Assembly: GCA_001931905.2 (NCBI GenBank)
Contig: MSJI02000491.1
Location: 1 to 36,307 of the forward strand
Length of the DNA: 36,307 bases
Reading direction: 5' to 3'
Source of the DNA: Cladosporium sp. IMV 00045
Lineage: Eukaryota; Ascomycota; Dothideomycetes; Cladosporiales; Cladosporiaceae
Shown piece by piece: positions 9,563 to 15,882 of the stretch. The notes under the pieces were generated by a model. That model searched no databases. It saw only the letters and a program-made list of their open reading frames with translations, and was not told the DNA's origin. A program made the translations under genes and the position numbers. Numbering within the stretch: the first letter of the stretch is position 1; each line of letters starts with the position of its first letter.

Positions 9563-11524
9563 TTATGCATCTAATCCCGATCTCCTTCGCGAAGGTCCCT
9601 CTATTTCGTCCTCAGAGAACTCATCTGGCTCCTTTTTGAGAAACGCAGCTCTTTCATCGTCCACGAAGGCTTTCGTCCTCGCATCGTTTTTCTCCGAGTC
9701 GTCCATTGCTCTTCTCCGGCGTGGCAGGCAGACCAATAGCCCAATGATAATGAACATGGCGCACAACCCGATGACAGCCGCGATAGCACCTGTAGTGCTA
9801 TAGTACCCATCGACCGCGCCCCCATGGTGTCCCTCTTGTTCTTCTTCCTCTTCAGTAGTGTTATGCAGCGACTCATCCGCCAATGGCCCGTGGACAAACC
9901 ACATCGTCTGTTCATCCGCAACATCCAACGTCTCGCTGTGGCCTAACTCTTTCCCATCGGCTCCCAATGCGTAAGCCCTCACATACCTCCGAATCCTCTC
10001 ATTGGCATCCAACGAGTAATGAGACTCGAACCCCTCTTTGGGTAGACGCACAAATGCCGTCCAGGTTCCCCCTGGTCCCTCATCTCCCTCGCCCTCTCCC
10101 TCGCCCTCTCCTTCACCCTCTCCTTCTACCATAACCTGACTCACGCCTTCAGACCAACTCCGTAGCTCCCATTGCCTAACCTCCGTCGCGCCCAGCCAGG
10201 ACACGTAGAACACTCCATCGACAAGCGCAAGATCAACAGGCGTATTTGGCCATCCCGTCCAACGATTCTTATACGCACGATAAGTCTGCACATCGCCAGA
10301 GCCAATGTACGTCGCCGCCTCGAAGTAGGCGTCACACAGCGCGACTCCCTCGGGGGAGAACTCAGTCACGACGCCATTAAAGCCGTAGCCCACCAGCATA
10401 TTGCCGTTGGGGAGGGTTTGCATCGAGCCCTGCGAGGTGCTGAGGATGCCGGAAGGGTGCACGTAAGTCTGCAAGAGCTCGGCGGTGGGAGGCGACGCGG
10501 AGGTGTCGAGGCGCAGTTTGGCGCCGGCGGATTTGCTATCGATGGCTTCGAACCAGTCCGCGCGGTTGTCGAAGAAAGTCAGCGTGGAGTAGTCGTCCGT
10601 CCAGTGTGCATCGTGCTGGCCCGCGAACGTGATGGCGGAGTTGGAAGATGACGAGAGGTCCGTGAAGGAGTTCTTCTTGCCGCCCAGACGCCAGATGATC
10701 TCGCCGTCGGTGCCGTTGATGTAGAAAATGCTCCGCGTGAAGCGGCCGGAGACCAGGTAGTTGCCTTCGGGGTCCTTGTCGACGGTGTTGATGTGGTAGA
10801 AATCCCATGGTCGGCCTTTGTAGCCGTCGGCCTGCGCGATGATGTCGAGGTAGGCTTCCTCCCAGTCGACGTGCTCGGACGCGCGCCATTGGAAGAGGGC
10901 TTCGCCGGTCTCGAGGTCGATTTCCTGGAAGAGCGAGTCCCAGATTTCGCCTTGCTCGAGTTCGGGGTTGAGGCTTGAGAGGTCGGCTTCGATGATTTCG
11001 TAGACGGTGATGAGGGCCGTGTTGTCTGTCGTGATGCGGAAGTCATGCAAGTCCGCGTCGAGGTCGTTGGCCGCTTCGACTTGTTTGAATTCTTCGTAGT
11101 GTTCGTCGAGCATGTAGTATTTCCCTGCTCCGTGGCCGCCGACTGAGTCGTCTCCGGCCCAGTAGGTGATGTATTGTTGTCCTTTGTATTCTTGCACTTG
11201 AAGATTGTACACTTCACCGATCCGGTGGTCTACGGTCCAGATTAGGGAGCCATCCGGGTCGAGGATGTATGGTTTGGAGTCGGCGACGTTGCCTCGCAAC
11301 GATACAAAGAGATACGAGCCATCGTCGCAGTTGGTGAATGGCCTGATGAAATTCGGTCGTGGGGATTCGATGTTGTCTCGACTAAAGAAGGTCTGGTGTG
11401 GATAATGCCCGTATTCGCCATTGTTATATCGCGCATCGTTAATGAAAGCTTGTTGGTCAGCCCGGCACGTGGCCAACAAACCTGAGCCAATTAGGGAAAC
11501 GAAAGACAGTGGTTGAAGCCGCAT
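9563..11524 (-). CDS. Arylsulfotransferase (ASST)-family secreted protein with C-terminal membrane anchor
   Basis: Single exon of 653 residues from the ATG at 11524; the frame is open upstream but has no other ATG. Residues 1-20 form a signal peptide ending near TCRA|DQQ. The large central region is a beta-propeller-like fold of the fungal Arylsulfotran_2 type. Motifs include GSYLFVSLRGN, LHDFRIT, WDFYHINTV, GRFTRSIFYI, WRLGG and QHDAHW; the conserved His residues are those typical of the family. An (EG)7 repeat encoded at 10085-10126 interrupts the region before a second beta-rich domain. A TM segment (about 576-600) is followed by PRRRR and a 50-residue acidic/basic cytosolic tail, so it is a type I membrane protein with its catalytic part outside. 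The substrate is unknown; fungal members are largely uncharacterised. Ends 90 bp from the convergent GEP3 stop. Confidence 0.88.
   Translation of the reverse strand: MRLQPLSFVSLIGSGLLATCRADQQAFINDARYNNGEYGHYPHQTFFSRDNIESPRPNFIRPFTNCDDGSYLFVSLRGNVADSKPYILDPDGSLIWTVDHRIGEVYNLQVQEYKGQQYITYWAGDDSVGGHGAGKYYMLDEHYEEFKQVEAANDLDADLHDFRITTDNTALITVYEIIEADLSSLNPELEQGEIWDSLFQEIDLETGEALFQWRASEHVDWEEAYLDIIAQADGYKGRPWDFYHINTVDKDPEGNYLVSGRFTRSIFYINGTDGEIIWRLGGKKNSFTDLSSSSNSAITFAGQHDAHWTDDYSTLTFFDNRADWFEAIDSKSAGAKLRLDTSASPPTAELLQTYVHPSGILSTSQGSMQTLPNGNMLVGYGFNGVVTEFSPEGVALCDAYFEAATYIGSGDVQTYRAYKNRWTGWPNTPVDLALVDGVFYVSWLGATEVRQWELRSWSEGVSQVMVEGEGEGEGEGEGEGDEGPGGTWTAFVRLPKEGFESHYSLDANERIRRYVRAYALGADGKELGHSETLDVADEQTMWFVHGPLADESLHNTTEEEEEQEGHHGGAVDGYYSTTGAIAAVIGLCAMFIIIGLLVCLPRRRRAMDDSEKNDARTKAFVDDERAAFLKKEPDEFSEDEIEGPSRRRSGLDA
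10085..10126 (-). repeat. Imperfect Glu-Gly (GAR GGN) coding microsatellite
   Basis: Forty-two bases encode seven Glu-Gly units within the arylsulfotransferase-family gene. Units alternate between GAG/GAA and GGA/GGC/GGT, so the array is old or interrupted. It probably forms a flexible acidic linker between two extracellular domains. Confidence 0.8.
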
Positions 11525-11869
11525 TACTGTATAAGGAAGCAAAAGTAGGGGACAGAGGGAAAAGAAACCATCACACCATCGCAATGAGAGATGTCGCCAT
11601 GCTTTTGACCAGCCCTACAAGCCTCGCAAGCAAAGCACACGACACCACGACAAGATCGCCCATCCGAGCCATCCCAGGGCCACGCATCTACAGCTTCCAT
11701 TGTGGAGACACGCGCGACAATCACCTGCAGAGGGCTGACGAACCGAACCCGAAAACCCTTGTATAGGACGCAGTTGTCGCCCTTTACCGGAGGGTTTTGA
11801 CCATGGTTTGTCTCGCAATGTCCAACACCAAGCCTCGCGAGTCCCCAATCTTGCCTAAGGGCAGTTCAT
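11525..11869. promoter_or_regulatory. Upstream region of the arylsulfotransferase-family gene, single-copy
   Basis: This 345-bp stretch is the last sequence seen only once before the duplicated block. It carries the promoter of the minus-strand ASST gene. A minus-strand open frame (12002-11784) enters it from the right, and a Cys-rich open frame with no known family lies at 11724-11524. I see no confident gene or motif. Confidence 0.35.
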
Positions 11870-12090
11870 GGGGGGGCACGACGCGTACGCTTTTGGAGAT
11901 ATCGGTCCCCGCTGGACGTTGGCGCTGCCAATGAGAGGTTGTGAAAGTTGGGAGTTTGGGATTTGGGGGAAAGGGCTCCACGACGTTTTGACCTCGTGCC
12001 AAGAGGTGATAGATAGTTCATAAGGAGTTGTAGGGTCGGTCGGAGATTTTTGTAAGGAGGGATTGAGATGCTCGGGCATGTTCCTTCCAA
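11784..12090 (-). other. Conserved island with three open minus-strand frames, coding status unresolved
   Basis: Between 11870 and 12088 the two copies differ at only two bases (11950 and 12084), well below the local background, and all three minus-strand frames are open (starts at 12090, 12079 and 12002). The frame from 12002 runs 72 codons to 11784. A C7 run (11870-11876) lies where the second copy starts at the gap, so a length error there would switch frames. I recognise no family. It may be the first exon of a small gene or a conserved leader. Confidence 0.3.
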
Positions 12091-12564
12091 TGTATGACTT
12101 TTCGCGTTCTTGGGTTGTTTGAATGACTGATCCTTTGTGACACTCGTCGTCTTAGCTCTTGTCGGATTGTGTTGAAATGACAGATGACGACTGCATGGAC
12201 TAGCCGGAAAGCCGGGTGCCGCGAAATTCCAAGTCCGCTGATCTCGCTTGGATTCGATATATCACATCGACTTGCAACAACGATGATATTGTGAGAGCCT
12301 GTTGAACTCGTTTGCGATACATCCTGCTGTCCTGGATGTTGTGGATCGATCAAAGAATCAATTGCGTGTTGCGTGGAACCGTCCTTCGACGGGGGGCGGT
12401 ATAGCCGTCAAATTCGACCGTTCTCGCTGGTGACGATAGAACTTGGAAATGACTTGCCCTGGCTATTTCCCTAATCGTCTGAGCATATCAGATGCCTGTA
12501 AAATCTCCCTGAACGATCCCCGAGCGTAGGGGCGAAGCAAAAAGTTACCTCACTTACATCGGAC

Positions 12565-12589
12565 AAAAATATTAGCGGCTTCAACCGCT
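12565..12589 (-). terminator. Pol III terminator of tRNA-Glu copy 1, with short hairpin
   Basis: On the minus strand the tRNA is followed by a 5-bp hairpin (AGCGG/CCGCT, 12589-12574) and then T5 (12569-12565). In copy 2 this stem is disrupted but a T7 remains, so the T-run is the conserved element here. Confidence 0.65.
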
Positions 12590-12594
12590 GCTCC

Positions 12595-12692
12595 TTCCTA
12601 CACGGGGAATCGAACCCCGGTCTTGTCGGTTCTTCCATTCCATTAGGGGAATTTCTGAAAGCGACATATCATAGCCATTAGACCATATAGGA
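12595..12692 (-). tRNA. tRNA-Glu(TTC) with 26-nt intron, copy 1
   Basis: Cloverleaf read on the minus strand: acceptor TCCTATA pairs with TGTAGGA. The anticodon stem TGTCG/CGACA encloses loop CTTTCA plus C, giving anticodon TTC; the T arm is CGGGG-TTCGATT-CCCCG. A 26-nt intron sits one base 3' of the anticodon, the canonical eukaryotic site. The intron can form its own hairpin (ATTCC/GGAAT), and its GGAAG could pair with CTTTC of the anticodon loop. Discriminator base A at 12595. Confidence 0.9.
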
Positions 12693-12750
12693 GCTGGTGA
12701 TTTGATGAGCGTAGAAAAGTTTTGGTAAATATGTAGCTCAACCATTTTTT

Positions 12751-12774
12751 CTGGGAGCCCGACACGGCTCCCAG
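12751..12774. repeat. Perfect 9-bp inverted repeat upstream of tRNA-Glu copy 1
   Basis: CTGGGAGCC and GGCTCCCAG enclose a 6-base loop about 60 bp upstream of the tRNA 5' end. In copy 2 the equivalent site keeps only a weaker 5-bp TTGGA/TCCAA pairing. An imperfect GAA/GAC trinucleotide tract (about 12775-12813) follows directly and is shorter in copy 2. Function unknown. Confidence 0.7.
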
Positions 12775-13350
12775 ACGACGGAGAAGAAGAAGACGACGAC
12801 GACAAAGACGACGATCGATGGCAAAAGTGAGCAAGACCAGTCAATAGATTACTCAGTGAAGATGCGATGGTTTCATTACTAGTACTTTGCCTTGCCCGGC
12901 AGAATCAACGCTGCGGATTGTAGAGAGGGAGGGAAGACGTGATGGTGGATCGTCTCGTCTCGGCGAATAGTCATTTGGGCTGAATGTCATGCCTGCGATG
13001 TGAGGGTACGATCCTCCATTTCCGAGGTAACAATATAAAGAGAAGCTGCGGTATTCATCACTGGCTACTCCGAGGGGAAAGCAGGACATGGGATCGTTAC
13101 TTAGAATATACCAGTGTCTCATGAGTAGTGGTTTGTTCAAACCTCGTTCATCTGGTGGTGTAGCTGACTTGCCGACTGATCACCCGCCAACGAGCGATCT
13201 TCAGAGAGCAACGGGGCGGGTTGGTACCAGTATACTGCATGAAATTTGACGAGGAGTATTCGTCAAGTCAATATTCGAATGAATATTAACCTGGGTGTCA
13301 TTGGTTTGATAGATGCTGACATGGTTGTAATCCCAAGCCGAACGATATAG

Positions 13351-13367
13351 CCCCAACCCTAACCCTA
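13351..13367 (+). repeat. Interstitial telomere-like motif, copy 1
   Basis: CCCCAACCCTAACCCTA: two and a half units of the common fungal telomere repeat. The same motif, one base longer, is at 25590-25607 in copy 2, while flanks have diverged noticeably. It is too short to be a telomere scar with certainty. Confidence 0.6.
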
Positions 13368-13905
13368 CTGCTTTGGCATACATCAATCAACAGACATAGC
13401 ATGGAGCTCGTTATCAATCAGCAAGAGCTCAATACTATGAGACCTCCACTGTCTTCGTCAACACCTGCATTCCTGCACAGATCTGCTATATAAATGTTGT
13501 CAAGGAGAGACCTGCATTGAAGACACAGACGGGTCATGTGAACGCCGCATTACCGGTATCGGCCGCCGATATCGTTCCACCTTACCTATAGTCTCGTATG
13601 ATTAACCATTCTCCCTTTAAGCGAACAACTAGCAGCGAAATACCAATACCAAGTATCGTCCGCCAATCCAATGAAGCAGACATCTGACATTCAGCTTGCC
13701 GGAAAACTTTCATCATGCCGGTCAGCCTGTAAAAGATGCACATCGCTTCCTCCCGCCCGCAATCTGACGTATATAATCAGCTGATGGACTCGCTACATCA
13801 GAGACATCCCATAAGACGAACACTCATCTCACATCCGCCTACTTCATCAACAATTGAACTTGCCATTCATTGCGGAACATTTCCACCAGCATTTGGTATC
13901 ACAAC

Positions 13906-14514
13906 ATGGACATCTTCACCACCAAGCCACGCAGATGTCGACTCCTGGAATTACCCGCAGAGATTCGGGAGCACATTTTCACATTTGCTGTGATTCCAGA
14001 TAAACCCATCGTCACTTTTTGTCTGGATAGATTCCAGAAGGAAAGCTACGAAGAGGCGTGTCAACCTGTCATCACTCGTGTGAGCCACCAAATTCGACGC
14101 GAGGCACTGCCACTGTTCTACGCATGCAACGATTTCATCATCCACACGGACGGCGACAAAGCCGAGGACGCCCAACGCTGGTTCCATTATAGCCAGCCTC
14201 ATCTCTCGAAGCTGTGTCATCTTACATTTTGGGTGCGTTATGTCGCACGGCTGGACAACACCACACCATCTTCTGGCGCGATCGGACTGGCAATCCGACA
14301 TAACCCACGTACTGGATTGTGGAAAACCGACGAGCAGTGGCGATGGATCACTGTTCTCCGGAAGCCAGCCAACGTGGAACAGGACGGAGAGTCCCTGGTC
14401 GGCATCCTCAAGCAGTTGATGGACTCTCAATCAAGATCGACCATGGCAGCCGAGCAGTATGTTGCTCTCACGAAAGACTTGAAAGCAGCCTATCTCAAAA
14501 TGAAGACAGCCTGA
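13906..14514 (+). CDS. F-box-like orphan protein of dothideomycete type, copy 1
   Basis: Single-exon frame of 202 residues from the ATG at 13906; an upstream TTG in frame is ignored. The N-terminal segment (about 8-28) has the LLELPAEIREHIFTFAV pattern of F-box-like and related fungal domains. ITRVSHQIRREALPLFYACNDF (about 56-77) follows, a signature shared by many uncharacterised dothideomycete proteins. The rest is mixed alpha/beta without known motifs. By eye it is about 95% identical (9 substitutions, no indels) to the copy at 26138-26746, in contrast to its indel-rich flanks, which supports real coding. If a true F-box it would recruit SCF ligase substrates, but this is only inference. 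A tRNA-Arg on the opposite strand ends 68 bp downstream. Confidence 0.82.
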   Translation: MDIFTTKPRRCRLLELPAEIREHIFTFAVIPDKPIVTFCLDRFQKESYEEACQPVITRVSHQIRREALPLFYACNDFIIHTDGDKAEDAQRWFHYSQPHLSKLCHLTFWVRYVARLDNTTPSSGAIGLAIRHNPRTGLWKTDEQWRWITVLRKPANVEQDGESLVGILKQLMDSQSRSTMAAEQYVALTKDLKAAYLKMKTA

Positions 14515-14546
14515 GAGCAAAAGAGTCTCCAACTCGCCAGGACAGC

Positions 14547-14571
14547 AAAAGGAATGCTCGACAATATCGAG
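14547..14571 (-). terminator. Trailer hairpin and Pol III T-run of tRNA-Arg, copy 1
   Basis: On the minus strand a 6-bp hairpin (CUCGAU-AUU-GUCGAG, 14571-14557) lies about 10 nt after the tRNA, followed by T4 (14550-14547). In copy 2 the closing U-G pair becomes C-G and the loop becomes AAA, so the stem is preserved by substitution. Confidence 0.65.
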
Positions 14572-14581
14572 ATGTTCTTAT

Positions 14582-14653
14582 TGACCGACGCAGGGATCGA
14601 ACCTGCAATCTCTTGATTCGTAGTCAAGCGCCTTGCCATTGGGCCAGCCGGCC
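14582..14653 (-). tRNA. tRNA-Arg(ACG), copy 1
   Basis: Intronless cloverleaf on the minus strand: acceptor GGCCGGC/GTCGGTC, D arm GCCCAATGGCAAGGC, anticodon stem CTTGA/TCAAG with loop CTACGAA (anticodon ACG, read as ICG), T arm GCAGG-TTCGATC-CCTGC, discriminator A. Identical to the copy at 26814-26885. Confidence 0.95.
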
Positions 14654-15678
14654 TATTTGTTGGATAACACAGCAGACTTACGCAATATCAGCGCTGGACT
14701 TGGCAGAGAATCAGCCTGGAACCTTGGTTTCGATTCCCTTACGGAAATCATCTGGATTCAAGACCCATTGGGTGAGAAAACTGCCATCCGGACATGTCTC
14801 CGAATCTACAAACTATTCATGGTCCAAATTTGAATACCCGGGATAGTTCGAGATGCATTTGCATGGGTCGCTTGGAAGGCTCATATATTCGACACACAAA
14901 AACAAAACATCACGATATGCGGGCTTTCGTTGCTGCCGCACGAGCACCGCAAGCTGTTCAAGAACATTTACCCATGAGCCTGTCGTCGCTCCTCCACCCA
15001 AATGAGTTGAGTCGTTGTTCGCTCCCATCATGGTCGCACCGGATGCTCTTGAAGCCTGCACTGGCGGCGCAATCTCTGCGACTAGCTGTGGCAGCAGTAC
15101 CCAAGAAGTAGCAATCAACTCATAATGGGGATGGTCAAGATGGAGGATGAGTTTGATGAAACGCTCCATCGGACTAGTAACTATTGAGAACACCGTCGAC
15201 CACCCCAAGACGATGCAGGTCACGTTTCATTGTTGACATGTCATGCGTCTTTGGCCCATACAACTTCGTCTACAAGCGCCAGCATGCAAGATAATCTGAG
15301 CCAAACGCTTGTGTTTGGGGGCGAGGTAACCTCACACTTTCGGCTAGACGGCCGGATTTTGGGTTTGCCATGGGCTCAGTTGCTCATCCGACTGTCGACC
15401 GTGGCTGGTCTGTATATGGTCTCATGAATGTTGGCATCTCCAAAGAGGGTTCTGTAGCCTGCTTTTCGGTCGATGGAACGTGGTGATCATCTAGTCTTCA
15501 TGACGGGGCGCAACATCCTCCAGTCTCTTACTTTCACATGAGCAAGGTCACTCTTGACATTGAGCAACTGTCTATTGCTAGGAGACTCCGGAATGATTGC
15601 AAAAATCCCTCGCCTCTTTCGGTTCGATTGTTATCTCGTAGAAAAAAGCTATATATATCATTCTTTGTACATTCAACC
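14654..15678. other. Intergenic region between tRNA-Arg and tRNA-Asp, copy 1
   Basis: About 1 kb. Apart from the doubtful minus-strand frame at 14813-15169, I see only short open frames on both strands. Similarity to copy 2 remains high throughout, but frame-breaking indels argue against conserved coding. Confidence 0.45.
14813..15169 (-). pseudogene. Possible decayed or spurious ORF, intact only in copy 1
   Basis: An ATG-started 118-codon frame. In copy 2 a +1 indel near its start and a -1 indel near residue 72 bracket a segment that runs into a stop, though the last part rejoins the same frame and the same stop. No family recognised. It is either a decaying small gene or conserved non-coding sequence that happens to be open. 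Placed between the two tRNA genes. Confidence 0.2.
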
Positions 15679-15713
15679 ATGGTTCCACAACCATTAGCGA
15701 CTGAACATCGCTA
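15679..15713 (+). promoter_or_regulatory. Twin hairpins immediately upstream of tRNA-Asp, copy 1
   Basis: Two inverted repeats in tandem: ATGGTT-CCAC-AACCAT (15679-15694, 6-bp stem) and TAGCGA-7 nt-TCGCTA (15695-15713, 6-bp stem), ending 3 nt before the mature tRNA 5' end. Both stems are identical in copy 2 while the second loop carries two changes. The second could lie in the pre-tRNA leader next to the RNase P site. Confidence 0.6.
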
Positions 15714-15716
15714 CCA

Positions 15717-15803
15717 TCCTCAATGGTCTAGTGGCTATGATTTCCGCTTGTCACTAACCACGACAAGCCGCGGGAGACCAGGGTTCGATTCCCTGTTGGG
15801 GAG
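15717..15803 (+). tRNA. tRNA-Asp(GTC) with 15-nt intron, copy 1
   Basis: Acceptor TCCTCAA/TTGGGGA, anticodon stem TCCGC/GCGGG, loop TTGTCA plus C with anticodon GTC, T arm CAGGG-TTCGATT-CCCTG, discriminator G. A 15-nt intron follows position 37. Its GACAAG can pair over six bases with CTTGTC of the anticodon loop, a strong anticodon-intron helix of the kind seen in eukaryotic pre-tRNAs. Identical to copy 2, including the intron. Confidence 0.93.
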
Positions 15804-15841
15804 AGCTCAGAAATGACATCTCTTACTACTATCAAGTCTTC

Positions 15842-15882
15842 CGGTGCTGGCTAACCAGCATCGCACATACCTTTTTGTTTTT
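15842..15882 (+). terminator. Trailer hairpin and double T5 terminator of tRNA-Asp, copy 1
   Basis: A 9-bp stem (CGGTGCTGG/CCAGCATCG, one G-U, loop CTAA) starts 38 nt after the tRNA and is followed by TTTTT-G-TTTTT (15872-15882). The stem and loop are unchanged in copy 2. Confidence 0.7.

Larger units (their letters stand above)
12693..13905. other. Intergenic region between tRNA-Glu and the F-box-like gene, copy 1
   Basis: Contains the inverted repeat and GAA/GAC tract described separately, a block near 12950 where copy 1 lacks roughly 170 bp present in copy 2, and a telomere-like CCCTAA motif (13351-13367). The TATATAA at about 13488 is not kept in copy 2. No supported gene; short open frames are not conserved between copies. 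Confidence 0.5.
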
